64,000 nt of DNA. Source: Paenibacillus castaneae (GTDB lineage: Bacteria > Bacillota > Bacilli > Paenibacillales > Paenibacillaceae). Below are positions 9,007-18,312 of the stretch, in pieces. The position numbers and the translations under genes are program-made. The notes beneath the pieces were generated by a model. That model did not search any database, was not told the origin of the DNA, and was given only the letters and a program-made list of their open reading frames with translations. The DNA is taken from contig NZ_KZ614144.1 in the NCBI RefSeq assembly GCF_002884445.1, positions 847,272 through 911,271 of the forward strand, written 5' to 3'. Position 1 is the stretch's first letter. Each line of letters opens with the position of its first letter.

Positions 9007-10581
9007 ATGTTCTTGTATAAGGTATTACTTGTTGATGACGAAGAGCTGGAATTGATTGGAATACAGAAGCTTATACCTTGGGGCGAGCTTGATATGGAGG
9101 TCGCATCGGCCTGCAATGACGCCTTTACGGCGCTTGATTATTTACAGAACCATAAAGTGGATGTGCTTGTCTCCGATATAAAGATGCCTATTATGTCAGG
9201 ATTAGAGCTGGCGAGCAAGGCGCTGCGCTTTAGCCCTGACTTAAAAATTGTTTTTGTTAGCGGCTATGAGGATTTTCAATATGCCAAACAAGCGATTTCG
9301 ATGAATGCCAGCGGCTATGTGCTGAAGCCTGATCACGATAATGAGCTGACAGCTGCCTTATCTGGCGTTCGGGATTCATTAAAGCAGGAGCAGGGACAAT
9401 TTCAACTAGAGCAATCGCTTCAGCAGTCGATGGTTTATTTAAAGAACGAATTGCTGGGCCGCTGTCTGGAAGGCGCAGGCGATCAGGGGACTGTCCTCGC
9501 CTTAATCGAGCAGTTTGGGCTGGGCCGCTACACTGGCAGTTTATGCGTCGCGGTTGCAGAGGTAGATGATATGAACTGGCGAATAGCTTCTTATTCTGAG
9601 GAAGAGCGCAAGTGCTTGTCTGAGAAAATCTTTAATACCTTGTTCCAAAAATGCCATGAAGCTGGAATCAATAAATATTGCAAGCTATATCCACAGCGGC
9701 TAGCTATCGTATTGGATGATCAAGACGAATTGAAGCTGCTTGAAGATATGATCACATGTATCGGTGAGAGTTATCCTCTTACCTTAACCATTGGGCTAGG
9801 TGGATATGTCGGCAAACTTGATCAGCTCCAACTCTCCTATAATCAAGCCTGCAAGGCGTTGTCTGCGAAGATGTTCCAAGGGAAGGGCAAGATCATCTGC
9901 TTCTCGCCCGCACGGGAATCGGTGCATGAGAATGCATTCAATATTGACAGCACAGTTGATACCTTATTTGCTGCCATGTCCAACTATGAGCTGGTACAAA
10001 TTGTGGATTGCATGGAGGAACTGTTCCTGCATGTGAAAAATATAGACAGCCAGGCGGCTATTCACAACTACTCTTTGTATATCATCTCCAAGCTGGATGT
10101 ATATTTGACAGCGTTGAACGAAAATTTGTTCAGCATATTGCGGCGGGATCGTCATGTGATCGAAATGCTGTTTAAGTTTGAAACGATAGACGATATTCAT
10201 TCTTGGCTTCGTAAAATCATTTTTGAAATTTCGGAGCTTTTCCATAACAAGAAACTGCGTAAAAACATCAAGCTGATTCGTGAGATTGAAAGTTATATCG
10301 TAGAGAGACTGCACAAAAATATTACGTTAAAAGAAGTAGCGAACGCCTTCTCGTTCTCGCCCAATTATCTCGGCTATCTTTTCAAGGAAGAGACAGATGA
10401 GAATTTCAGCGACTATATTACTCGCAAGCGTATGGATATAGCTAAAAATTTGCTTAAGGATACCAGCTTAAAGGTATATGAGGTCGCAGATCGCATAGGC
10501 TGCGGAAGCTTGGCCCATTTCAGCAAGCTGTTTAAGGATAACACGGGCATGACGCCGGGGGATTATAGAAAGAGAAGCTAA
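9007..10581 (+). CDS. YesN-type response regulator with AraC DNA-binding domain
   Basis: Transcription regulator of 524 aa. An N-terminal receiver domain (about 1-125) has the acidic pair DD at 10-11, phospho-acceptor Asp57 in VSDIKMP, and Lys in LKPD near 107. A long middle region follows, then a C-terminal AraC/XylS double helix-turn-helix (about 425-524). The ATG at 9007 is chosen because GGGAGG lies six bases before it and the receiver begins there at once; an ORF from 8968 would start within the upstream hairpin. The kinase partner follows after 22 bases. It is likely the activator of the preceding importers. Confidence 0.92.
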   Translation: MFLYKVLLVDDEELELIGIQKLIPWGELDMEVASACNDAFTALDYLQNHKVDVLVSDIKMPIMSGLELASKALRFSPDLKIVFVSGYEDFQYAKQAISMNASGYVLKPDHDNELTAALSGVRDSLKQEQGQFQLEQSLQQSMVYLKNELLGRCLEGAGDQGTVLALIEQFGLGRYTGSLCVAVAEVDDMNWRIASYSEEERKCLSEKIFNTLFQKCHEAGINKYCKLYPQRLAIVLDDQDELKLLEDMITCIGESYPLTLTIGLGGYVGKLDQLQLSYNQACKALSAKMFQGKGKIICFSPARESVHENAFNIDSTVDTLFAAMSNYELVQIVDCMEELFLHVKNIDSQAAIHNYSLYIISKLDVYLTALNENLFSILRRDRHVIEMLFKFETIDDIHSWLRKIIFEISELFHNKKLRKNIKLIREIESYIVERLHKNITLKEVANAFSFSPNYLGYLFKEETDENFSDYITRKRMDIAKNLLKDTSLKVYEVADRIGCGSLAHFSKLFKDNTGMTPGDYRKRS

Positions 10582-10603
10582 GCGAAGGAAGTGGGGCAGG
10601 GTA

Positions 10604-12364
10604 ATGATGAAGAGGAAAAGAATGCTTCCTTTTGGCTATAAATTGATGATTTCCTATCTTCTTATCGTGCTTATTCCAGTTATTATTATCGGTTACTATG
10701 CATACACGACTTCTGTGCAATCAATAAGAGTGCAAGCAAGCTCCTCCATCGAGGGAACGCTTCAGCAGACAAGGGAAAATATTATGTATCAAGTGAACCA
10801 GCTCATTCGCATGACGGATCAGCTCTATTGGGATTATTCGATGCAGGAGAGTTTGAGATTGCGAGAGAATGGCTGGGTTGTTTATGAAACGACGATTAAA
10901 TCAATCGAGCCGAAGCTGCAGAACGCAGTTAACTTAACGCCAAATCGGGCGCTGCTTCGCTTCTATGTGCAGAACGAGCAATTTCCAGAGATGTATGCTT
11001 TGCATAAAGCAGGCACGGATCCACTAGTTCGAATGGAGACGTATGAGCTGTTTCATATGAAACGGATTTTGTCTGAACCGTGGTATACGAATCTTCCCAA
11101 GGCAGGCAGCAATGGAATTGACAGTAGTGTGTATTGGCGTCAAATCGAAGAAGATGAGAAGTTTGGGAATATTTCGTTGCTTAGACACTTTTATGACTAT
11201 AATAAGCTGCAGCATATTGGATTCATGAGAGTTGTTTCTAGAATTAAGGATATGCTCAGAAGCGTGGATTACGAGAAGCTTGGAGAGAGCAGCAGTGTTG
11301 TTGTTCTGGATGAGAATGAACGCATCGTATATGCTTCTTCTGGAAGCAGAACATTTGCGAAGCTTGAGTCATGGTCTGACAAATGGACTGAAAAGCATTT
11401 GATCGTCAAGCTGCCTCTGCCAAGCGTGAATTGGACTATAGTGGCTATGGTGCCAGACAAGCAGCTTCAGAAGGAAGCTGGTAAAGTGAAAAACTTAACG
11501 ATACTGGTGTGCATTGGGAGCTTCTTCGTTCTAGCCTTTATCAGTTGGTTTGTTTCAAGGTTTTTTTCTATTCGAATTACTAAGATTATTCATTCGTTAA
11601 ACGCATATCGGGATGGCCGATTCGATAAACGAATCCAATATAGCGGGAATGATGAATTCTATCAAATTGCAGAAGCATTCAACGAGATGGGCAATCATAT
11701 TAATACGCTTATTCATAAAGTGTATCTCGTCAATGTCGAGAAGAAGGAAGCGGAGCTCGATGCTCTGCAAGCGCAAATTAACCCGCATTTTTTGTACAAC
11801 ACACTATCGTCAATTAGCAAGCTGGGCAAGCTGGGGGAGATCGATAAGCTGGATGAAATGGTAGCGGGGCTGGCGAAGTTTTATCGATTAACGTTAAATC
11901 GCGGCAAGGTTATTATTCCGGTGCAGCTGGAGATTGAGCAGGTTAAGGCCTATATCGCTATTCAGAAAATAAAGTATGGCAGTCGAATCGATGTTCTCTA
12001 TGATATAGAAACAGATGTATATGGCTATGATACTGTAAAGCTCATCCTGCAGCCCTTTATCGAAAATATACTAGGACATGCTTTTTTCCAGGCCCATATC
12101 GTGATTACATTGAGGGCATATGTGGATGGCGAGTCTATTGTCTTCAAAATCATTGATGATGGAATCGGGATGAAATCGGAAACGATTAAACAAATCTGGG
12201 CGCCTGGCGGCACGGGGATCGGCTACGGTATACGGAATGTGGATGAACGGATTAAGCTCCATTTCAGCGCAAAGTATGGCGTGACCATCGGCAGCTGCTA
12301 TGGAGCGGGAACGACTGTTATGATTAGAATTCCTTTATACAAGGAGAGTAAACCTAGCTATTAG
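10604..12364 (+). CDS. YesM-type sensor histidine kinase
   Basis: Partner kinase of the YesN regulator just upstream, 586 aa. TM segments near residues 11-31 and 295-315 enclose an extracellular sensor; HAMP, His_kinase (QINPHFLYNT, phospho-His 395) and a GHKL ATPase (DDGIGMK, GIGYGIRNVDERIKLHF) follow. The N box reads QPFIENILGHAF, slightly unlike the common QPLVENAIxHG, but the Asn and His remain. The reading frame overlaps the converging DUF1648 gene by four bases at the stop codons. The sensed ligand is unknown, probably the sugar of the neighbouring importers. Confidence 0.92.
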   Translation: MMKRKRMLPFGYKLMISYLLIVLIPVIIIGYYAYTTSVQSIRVQASSSIEGTLQQTRENIMYQVNQLIRMTDQLYWDYSMQESLRLRENGWVVYETTIKSIEPKLQNAVNLTPNRALLRFYVQNEQFPEMYALHKAGTDPLVRMETYELFHMKRILSEPWYTNLPKAGSNGIDSSVYWRQIEEDEKFGNISLLRHFYDYNKLQHIGFMRVVSRIKDMLRSVDYEKLGESSSVVVLDENERIVYASSGSRTFAKLESWSDKWTEKHLIVKLPLPSVNWTIVAMVPDKQLQKEAGKVKNLTILVCIGSFFVLAFISWFVSRFFSIRITKIIHSLNAYRDGRFDKRIQYSGNDEFYQIAEAFNEMGNHINTLIHKVYLVNVEKKEAELDALQAQINPHFLYNTLSSISKLGKLGEIDKLDEMVAGLAKFYRLTLNRGKVIIPVQLEIEQVKAYIAIQKIKYGSRIDVLYDIETDVYGYDTVKLILQPFIENILGHAFFQAHIVITLRAYVDGESIVFKIIDDGIGMKSETIKQIWAPGGTGIGYGIRNVDERIKLHFSAKYGVTIGSCYGAGTTVMIRIPLYKESKPSY

Positions 12365-12870
12365 ACGCTTCGTGCGTATTTCTTTATTTTTAATATAAAA
12401 TGCACTATTGTGCTAAAGAAAATAATTAAGGTGACAGGCAGCAGCCAGATGCCAAGTCCAGATGAGAGGCCCGCAGCGTTTTGAATAAAGCTCCAATGTA
12501 CATAGCCTAGCATCGCAACAAGCTCAAGCTTCACCCAGCTGAGCATAATAAAAGTCGTTTTATAAATGAAGGGTGCATTTTGTTTCGTTATGGTAACCGG
12601 GTAATTAAAGTTATCAGGCTTTATTTTTCGTAATAAGTTTAAACCTGTATAAGTGGCAAGCGTGAATAAAGGTAAAATAATTAATGTTGTTTTGCTTCCC
12701 CAGCCGTCGGCTTCACCGCTCACATTGAAATGAATAGGGATTGTTTGCGGTAGATTGGACCATTTCAATATTAAATAAATGATGGAATAGAGCAAAATAA
12801 CAAGCGATAGATAGTCAAGCCATTTTTCGGTACTAGATTTGGGAATAACTAAGACTGGCCTTGTTTCCAT
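12361..12870 (-). CDS. DUF1648 domain membrane protein
   Basis: Small integral membrane protein, 169 aa, with about four TM segments. The motif PQTIPIHFNVSGEADGWGSK just after TM1 is the DUF1648 signature seen in SdpI-like and other membrane proteins. I place the start at the ATG at 12868-12870; an upstream TTG at 12924 is unlikely because the stretch just after it contains a TATAAT box that probably is the promoter. Function is unknown; some relatives are immunity proteins, but nothing here shows that role. Confidence 0.8.
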   Translation of the reverse strand: METRPVLVIPKSSTEKWLDYLSLVILLYSIIYLILKWSNLPQTIPIHFNVSGEADGWGSKTTLIILPLFTLATYTGLNLLRKIKPDNFNYPVTITKQNAPFIYKTTFIMLSWVKLELVAMLGYVHWSFIQNAAGLSSGLGIWLLPVTLIIFFSTIVHFILKIKKYARSV

Positions 12871-12912
12871 AAGAGCAGCACCGCCATTCAATTCATATTC
12901 ATTTTTCCATTT

Positions 12913-12942
12913 ATTATATCTCAAAATAATTAGTTTTGGTAA
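12913..12942 (-). promoter_or_regulatory. Probable promoter of the DUF1648 gene
   Basis: On the minus strand a perfect -10 TATAAT (12913-12918) is preceded, 18 bases upstream, by TTACCA as a weak -35. It lies about 45 bases before the chosen ATG. Confidence 0.45.
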
Positions 12943-13075
12943 TAATTAGTGTAATTAATTAGTAGGTAAGAGGAGTATCGACTACGGGTTCTCTGTTCAG
13001 CCGCTGCAACCTTTTCTAGTTCTTACTCGTTCGGAATAAGTAACAACCAAATCGATTAGGAAAGGGCGAACGATC

Positions 13076-13756
13076 ATGAGAAAACGTTGTACAACAGCTA
13101 TTGCAGCGGTCGCTGTAATGCTATCCACATCTTTTGCGACCCAAGCCTTCGCGGCTGCTCCTTTTACGGATATTGGAAATGTGAGCAATAAGGCGAAAAT
13201 TGAAGCCTTGCAGCAGCAAGGAATTATTAAAGGGGTGAGCGATACGGAATTTAGTCCAGAAGAGCAGCTAACTGCTGCACAAGGCATTTCCTTAATCGTG
13301 AGAACGACGCAAATCAGCCTCGCAGCTATTGATTTTAATAAAGCGCCTACGGCGGATGGCTATTTTACGAAGGTGAAAAATGATGCTTGGTACGCAGAGG
13401 ATTTCGTAATTGCACATTTCAATGGTGTAGATATACCTGCCGATATCGACCCGCGTGCGCCGTTAACCAAAGAACAGTTTGTTCATTACCTTGTTCAAGC
13501 AGTGGAGTCTACCGGTCAATACCCTTTAATCAAAATGTTCATTAATATTACGGACGAGAAGGATATCGATACAGCATATCAAGGAACCATTCAGCGTGCA
13601 CTTCTGTACAAATTCGTCACTTTGGATGAGGAAGGCAGCTTTGATCCCTCGCATGTTCTTACCCGTGAGGAAGCAGCTGCTATATTATACGATGCTCGCA
13701 GCTTCATAGATGCACATAAGGACGCTGTGGTCACGGAGCCAGAAAGCAACGGCTAA
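13076..13756 (+). CDS. Secreted SLH-like repeat protein
   Basis: Exported protein of 226 aa. An N-terminal signal peptide (RKR, hydrophobic stretch, cleavage near AFAAA, residues 24-27) is followed by three degenerate S-layer-homology repeats of about 55-60 residues. Each has the usual elements: aromatic-D start, GIIKGVSDTEFSP-like turn, and an LT.E....L helix. Such repeats usually bind pyruvylated cell-wall polymers, but these are divergent and no other domain is attached. GGAAAGGG precedes the ATG. A strong terminator follows, so this is a single-gene unit. Role unknown. Confidence 0.8.
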   Translation: MRKRCTTAIAAVAVMLSTSFATQAFAAAPFTDIGNVSNKAKIEALQQQGIIKGVSDTEFSPEEQLTAAQGISLIVRTTQISLAAIDFNKAPTADGYFTKVKNDAWYAEDFVIAHFNGVDIPADIDPRAPLTKEQFVHYLVQAVESTGQYPLIKMFINITDEKDIDTAYQGTIQRALLYKFVTLDEEGSFDPSHVLTREEAAAILYDARSFIDAHKDAVVTEPESNG

Positions 13757-13770
13757 GTTAGCGTAACAGG

Positions 13771-13818
13771 AAAAAGCAGCTGAACCGGAATTTGGCTATT
13801 CTGACCAGCTGCTTTTTT
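13771..13818 (+). terminator. Rho-independent terminator
   Basis: Stem AAAAAGCAGCTG with CAGCTGCTTTTTT, closing the SLH-like gene. The A and T flanks make it potentially bidirectional. Confidence 0.85.
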
Positions 13819-13932
13819 GCATATATTCACACAAATAAAAACGGAATTATTCGATTTTAACCTAATCAATCGTAATCCAATACTTGCATTACCCTTCCGG
13901 AATATGTTCAAGCATACCATTATTATTTTCGA

Positions 13933-14610
13933 TCAGTTCTTAATTGAGGCAAAAACCGCAAAGCTGTAGTGTTTATATACGCAGTCGGTATGAGTAAAGC
14001 CAGCTTCCTGGAGCCAGTCCAGCTGCTCCTGTACGGTAGCATTTATATCGAGCTTTCTTCGTTCAATTGAAGCTTCTATAGCTTCCGTTGATAGGCTGGT
14101 TTCCCGAATGGCATTCTCCCATTGCTCCATGTAATAAGAATCTAAAAAGGCTGTTGAGCCTGCTGCTTGATCAGCGTTTACGAATATGCCTCCATCGACA
14201 AGCAGCTCATGAATTAAGCGGAATAATGCTTTTTTGGCATGATGAGTTAAGTGGTGAATCGATAAGGATGAGATAATCGCATCATATTTCTCGGTGTAAG
14301 GATAGCGTGTATAGTCTGCGGTGATATAGCTCACTGCTGAGTCATCTGAAAAACGGCTGCGTGCTTCCTTCAGCATTTCTTCGCTTAAATCGATTAAAGT
14401 AAGCGAAGCCTTGGGATACTTGCTGCGGATAAACGAAGAGAAAAGTCCGGTACCTGCCCCTAAGTCCAAAATTCTCGGCGTATCATTCGCACAGTTCACC
14501 CAATCGGCTGCTAGGCCATAAAAATCATCGAAGCATGGGATCAGTTGGCGGCGTTGACGGTCATAATCCCTGGCAACCGCATCGAATTGTTTTTTCATTA
14601 TTTCACTCAT
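13933..14610 (-). CDS. Class I SAM-dependent methyltransferase
   Basis: Cytosolic methyltransferase of 225 aa. Motif I is ILDLGAGTGLFSSFI, motif II ends in LIDLSEEML, and a post-motif (AIISSLSIHHL) follows, all typical of UbiE/small-molecule methyltransferases. AGGAGGAAT precedes the ATG at 14608-14610. It is monocistronic and points away from the T-box leader. The substrate cannot be told from sequence. Confidence 0.87.
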   Translation of the reverse strand: MSEIMKKQFDAVARDYDRQRRQLIPCFDDFYGLAADWVNCANDTPRILDLGAGTGLFSSFIRSKYPKASLTLIDLSEEMLKEARSRFSDDSAVSYITADYTRYPYTEKYDAIISSLSIHHLTHHAKKALFRLIHELLVDGGIFVNADQAAGSTAFLDSYYMEQWENAIRETSLSTEAIEASIERRKLDINATVQEQLDWLQEAGFTHTDCVYKHYSFAVFASIKN

Positions 14611-14792
14611 CGTTATTCCTCCTCGACACCGATAATAGTAATGGACGGTTCCAATGAAAAGCTTACTTTATTTGTATAATACAGTTTCACTCCTAATAAA
14701 GGAAATATATAAAACAAATATTGTTTATAGTTTCATCCTATCAACGTCTGAATTCTAATGAGCAAAAAAATGGGTATTGTGCTTCCCTGTTT

Positions 14793-14820
14793 TTGGTGTT
14801 ATCATGGGTGAAATTATAAA
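14793..14820 (+). promoter_or_regulatory. Candidate promoter of the T-box transcript
   Basis: TTGGTG (14793-14798) and TATAAA (14815-14820) are 16 bases apart and lie about 60 bases before the T-box Stem I. This is only a consensus-based suggestion. Confidence 0.3.
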
Positions 14821-14871
14821 AATGATGCTGATTCATCCGATATTGAACGAATCAAACTTAAATAGCTTTAC

Positions 14872-15128
14872 ATTCGATGACGAGAAAGAGTACGTTAAAC
14901 GACTGATCAAACAGAGAGTTGGGGCAGCTGAAAACCAACGTTCAGGCGTTAATGGAAAGCCATCTCCGAGAAGCAGGCTGAACATGAGTAAGCTCTGCCG
15001 CATTTCCAGCGTTAACAGGAACATGTGTTGATGGATACATGAGCGGAGTGTCACGCTTTAAGCGTGGAACTAGGGTGGTAACACGGGTGGAGACTCGTCC
15101 CTTTACAGGGATGGGTCTCTTTTTTTTG
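14872..15128 (+). promoter_or_regulatory. T-box riboswitch, predicted alanine (GCC) specifier
   Basis: tRNA-sensing leader of the aminotransferase gene at 15185. Stem I shows the S-turn AGTA (14889-14892) opposite GAA (14955-14957), an upper helix CGTTAA/TTAATG, and the AG-bulge region near 14912-14940. The T-box core TAGGGTGGTAACACGG lies at 15071-15086 and a terminator with a U8 tail at 15090-15128. A lower helix GAGA/TCTC leaves A-GCC-A in the specifier loop, so GCC (14959-14961, Ala) followed by a purine is the best codon. The T-box bulge TGGT pairs with ACCA, that is discriminator A, as in tRNA-Ala; this argues against the alternative AGC (Ser, discriminator G). The specifier is inferred by hand folding. 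Confidence 0.85.
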
Positions 15129-15184
15129 TTTTCAGATTGTTTGCGAAGCATTTTGTCCCACAAATAAATGTAGGAGGCCATCAC

Positions 15185-16372
15185 ATGAAAACATGGTCAA
15201 TGAATGAGCTAATATCGCCGATTGTGCAGCAAATACCGCCTTCGGGCATTCGGAAGTATTTTAGTCTGGCAGAAGGAAACAAAGAAATTATTTCACTCGG
15301 TGTAGGAGAGCCGGATTTCGTAACGCCGGAGCGTGTTAGGGCCGCATGCGTGCGTGCGCTGGAGCTTGGCAAAACAACCTATACGCCAAACGCTGGTCTA
15401 CTTGAGCTTAGAGAAGAAATCGCAAGCTATTTATATAACGGATTTCAAGTGAGATACGAGCCTTCCAATGAGGTTATCGTTACAGTTGGGGGAAGCGAAG
15501 CCATCGATCTGGCTCTGCGGGCTATTATTTCAGAAGGCGATGAAATCATAGTGCCTGTGCCTAGCTATATTGCCTATTCACCGATCGCGCAGTTGAGTGG
15601 CGGAAAAGTGATAGAGGTTGAAACGTATGCAAAGGATCAGTTCAAATTAACAGCCGAGGCTTTGAGCGCTCAAATTACGCCTCGCTCAAAGGTGCTCATC
15701 ATCAATTATCCAACCAACCCGACAGGTGGAATTATGAATGAAGAGGATTGGCTGCCGATTACACGGATTGTAGAGGAGCATAATCTGATTGTCATTTCGG
15801 ATGAAATATATGCGGAGCTAACCTATGACCAGAAGCATGTAAGCTTCGCTGCATTACCGGGCATGAAGGATCGGACATTGCTGATTAGCGGGTTTTCCAA
15901 AGCTTTTGCTATGACAGGCTGGAGGATTGGCTACGCATGCGGTCACCCTGAGCTTATTGCGGCGATGCTGAAAATTCATCAGTATACAGTGATGTGCGCA
16001 CCGATCATGGGACAGATCGCGGCGATTGAGTCACTTAGAAATGGCATGGAAGACATGCATATGATGATCGAATCCTATGGTCAACGCAGACGGATGTTCG
16101 TACGCGGATTGCAAGAAATCGGATTGCCTTGTCATGAGCCGAAGGGTGCCTTCTACGCTTTCCCGTCGATTGCACATACAGGATTAAGCTCGGATGCCTT
16201 CGCACAGAAGCTGTTAGCTGATGCGAACGTCGCAACGGTTCCGGGGCATGTGTTCGGTTTGGGAGGGGAAGGCTTTATTCGCTGCTCATACGCTACCTCT
16301 GTATCCAAGCTGACAGAAGCGCTTGATCGTATGGATCGGTGCTTGAAGGCTAACGGTTGGGATGGGAGATAA
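15185..16372 (+). CDS. alaT: PLP-dependent aminotransferase, AlaT (YugH)-like
   Basis: Fold-type I class I/II aminotransferase, 395 aa. The Schiff-base Lys is residue 239 in SGFSKAFAMTGWRIGY; NYPTNPTGG, SDEIYAEL and the Arg in FIRCSYATS bind PLP and carboxylate. The N-terminus (IPPSGIRKYF, SLGVGEPDFVTPE) and C-terminus (GEGFIRCSYATS) look very like B. subtilis YugH/AlaT, which makes alanine from pyruvate; this comparison is from memory. The start is the ATG at 15185 after TAGGAGG, not the upstream in-frame codon at 15137. Control by an alanine-type T-box supports a role in alanine synthesis. A PatA-type role remains possible. Confidence 0.88.
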   Translation: MKTWSMNELISPIVQQIPPSGIRKYFSLAEGNKEIISLGVGEPDFVTPERVRAACVRALELGKTTYTPNAGLLELREEIASYLYNGFQVRYEPSNEVIVTVGGSEAIDLALRAIISEGDEIIVPVPSYIAYSPIAQLSGGKVIEVETYAKDQFKLTAEALSAQITPRSKVLIINYPTNPTGGIMNEEDWLPITRIVEEHNLIVISDEIYAELTYDQKHVSFAALPGMKDRTLLISGFSKAFAMTGWRIGYACGHPELIAAMLKIHQYTVMCAPIMGQIAAIESLRNGMEDMHMMIESYGQRRRMFVRGLQEIGLPCHEPKGAFYAFPSIAHTGLSSDAFAQKLLADANVATVPGHVFGLGGEGFIRCSYATSVSKLTEALDRMDRCLKANGWDGR

Positions 16373-16425
16373 GTAAGAGTGCCGTAACAATCGAAACTAT
16401 GAATGCAATAATTTCGTATAACGCC

Positions 16426-16457
16426 AGTCCCTGTCTGATAAGGCGGGGACTATTTTG
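16426..16457 (+). terminator. Terminator after the aminotransferase gene
   Basis: Ten-base-pair stem (AGTCCCTGTC with GGCGGGGACT, two or three G-U pairs), TGATAA loop, then TATTTTG. Confidence 0.75.
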
Positions 16458-16610
16458 ATTCAAGCAGCAGAAACAAGCCTTCCGATATGGATGAGGATTG
16501 GTTGTGTTTTTTGCAACACTACTGGATATATGATGTAATAAGTTGACTTGTTTTTTAAAAATACCTAGACCGTTTCATCGAAAGTAAAACGAAGTTAGGA
16601 TGATGAACAT

Positions 16611-17294
16611 ATGAAAATATTGCTTGTGGAAGATGATAAAACGATAGCATCTGGACTTGAATATTCACTGCAGCAGGATCATTATACAACCGTCCTTTGC
16701 CATGATGCTGCTTCTGCGAAGAAGGTATTGGCAGAAGAGTTGAACCAAATTGCTTTATGCTTGTTCGATTTATCGCTGCCGGATGGGAGCGGCTATGAAT
16801 TATGCCAAATCGTTAAAGGACAAAGTGATGTTCCCGTCATATTCCTCACGGCGATTGATGATGAGGTTAACGTTGTGATGGGGCTGGACATGGGAGCAGA
16901 CGATTATATTACGAAGCCCTTTCGTATTCGTGAGCTTTTGTCGCGAATTAAATCAGTTTTGCGTAGATATCAGAGTCAGTCTCAGACCAAAACGATAATC
17001 GATATTGAGAATGTCCGGATTAACACGCTGGAGGGTAAGGTTTATAAGCTTGGCGATGAAATTACGTTGACAGCTTTAGAGTATCGCTTATTGCTCATTT
17101 TCGCCAATCACATTGGACAAGTACTTTCAAGAAGTCAGCTGTTAGAGCGGATTTGGGATGTAGCTGGCGATTTCGTGAATGATAATACATTAACCGTTTA
17201 CATAAAAAGGCTGCGCGAAAAGTTAGAAGATCATCCGCAAACCCCAACCATTATCAAAACGGTACGAGGGCTCGGCTATAAGGTTGGTGATTAG
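16611..17294 (+). CDS. OmpR-family response regulator of an ABC-transporter module
   Basis: Two-domain regulator of 227 aa: receiver (about 1-118; acidic pair DD at 8-9, phospho-Asp53 in LFDLSLPDG, Lys in ITKPF) and a winged-helix DNA-binding domain (about 130-226). AGGATGATG precedes the ATG. One base separates it from the kinase gene. It probably activates the ATPase/permease pair through the 11-bp repeats at 18313-18345. The architecture resembles BceR/VanR-type systems. Confidence 0.92.
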   Translation: MKILLVEDDKTIASGLEYSLQQDHYTTVLCHDAASAKKVLAEELNQIALCLFDLSLPDGSGYELCQIVKGQSDVPVIFLTAIDDEVNVVMGLDMGADDYITKPFRIRELLSRIKSVLRRYQSQSQTKTIIDIENVRINTLEGKVYKLGDEITLTALEYRLLLIFANHIGQVLSRSQLLERIWDVAGDFVNDNTLTVYIKRLREKLEDHPQTPTIIKTVRGLGYKVGD

Positions 17295-17295
17295 C

Positions 17296-18297
17296 ATGCT
17301 GCGCAATAGAGAGATTCAGATTCTATTAGTAGTGATGTGTACGATCAGTGTTGTGGCAGCCATTGCGGCTTCTTTCTTCTCGAGCATAACCTTGGTCTTC
17401 GTTATCATTACAGCAGTGCTGCTGATTGCTTGCAGCTTATTATTCACGAGCTGGAGATATCGCGAAATCGCGAAGCTTTCCGGCTATTTGCGTCAAATTA
17501 ATAGCGGTAATTATTCTCTTGATGTCCGTGACAATCAGGAAGGCGAGCTTAGTATTCTGAAGAACGATATTTACAAGGTCACGCTTATGCTGTCCGAGCA
17601 CAGTTCTCTTCTGCAGCAAGATAAAATTCAGCTTACAGATGCGATATCCGATATTTCTCATCAGCTGAAAACCCCGCTTACCTCCATGATGGTGATGTCA
17701 GATTTGCTAAGTGACGCTGAGCTGCCAGCAGCGAAAAGAATTGAATTCACACATAATATTCGTATCCAACTTGAACGGATTGAATGGCTTGTATCTTCAT
17801 TACTCAAGCTTTCGAAGATTGATGCAGGAACGGTCCCTTTCAAAAAAGACCGTATAGAAGTGAAAAGGCTCATTCAAAAAGCGTTGGAGCCTGTTCTCAT
17901 TCCAATGGACATTAAAGAGCAATCCATTTCAATAGAGGGAGAAGATACGGTCTCTTTTATTGGCGATTTAAATTGGACAACGGAAGCATTGATTAATATT
18001 TTGAAAAATAGTGTAGAGCACACGAGAGAAGGCGGAGAAATTACCGTTACTTTTGAAGAAAACGCATTGTTTACGGAAATTGTCATTGCTGATAATGGTA
18101 AAGGAATTGCGAAGGAAGATATTCCGTATATATTTAAACGGTTCTATAAGGGGAAAAATGCAAGTGAAGGCAGCATTGGCATTGGCCTTGCTATGGCACA
18201 CAGCATTATTACAAGCCAAAACGGACATATCGAGGTTAGGAGCGAGCGAGAAAAGGGCACACAGTTTCGAATCAAATTTTACAAGGGGACCATTTAA
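17296..18297 (+). CDS. Short sensor histidine kinase (intramembrane-sensing type)
   Basis: Kinase of 333 aa. Two TM segments (about 8-28 and 31-52) are joined by only a few residues, so there is almost no extracellular sensor; this layout is known for kinases that sense through a partner ABC transporter. A short linker, HisKA (ISDISHQLKTPLTSM) and HATPase (NILKNSVEH, DNGKGI, GIGLAMAHSII) follow. I use the ATG at 17296 after GGTGATT rather than the TTG at 17284. It is followed by the ATPase/FtsX genes, its likely signalling partner. The inducer is unknown. Confidence 0.9.
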   Translation: MLRNREIQILLVVMCTISVVAAIAASFFSSITLVFVIITAVLLIACSLLFTSWRYREIAKLSGYLRQINSGNYSLDVRDNQEGELSILKNDIYKVTLMLSEHSSLLQQDKIQLTDAISDISHQLKTPLTSMMVMSDLLSDAELPAAKRIEFTHNIRIQLERIEWLVSSLLKLSKIDAGTVPFKKDRIEVKRLIQKALEPVLIPMDIKEQSISIEGEDTVSFIGDLNWTTEALINILKNSVEHTREGGEITVTFEENALFTEIVIADNGKGIAKEDIPYIFKRFYKGKNASEGSIGIGLAMAHSIITSQNGHIEVRSEREKGTQFRIKFYKGTI

Positions 18298-18312
18298 GCA
18301 AAGTGACTAGAA

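Noticed and set aside
14777..15031. ORF of 84 codons upstream of the aminotransferase
   Set aside because: It lies over the T-box leader, whose conserved structural elements explain the sequence; no ribosome site is present.
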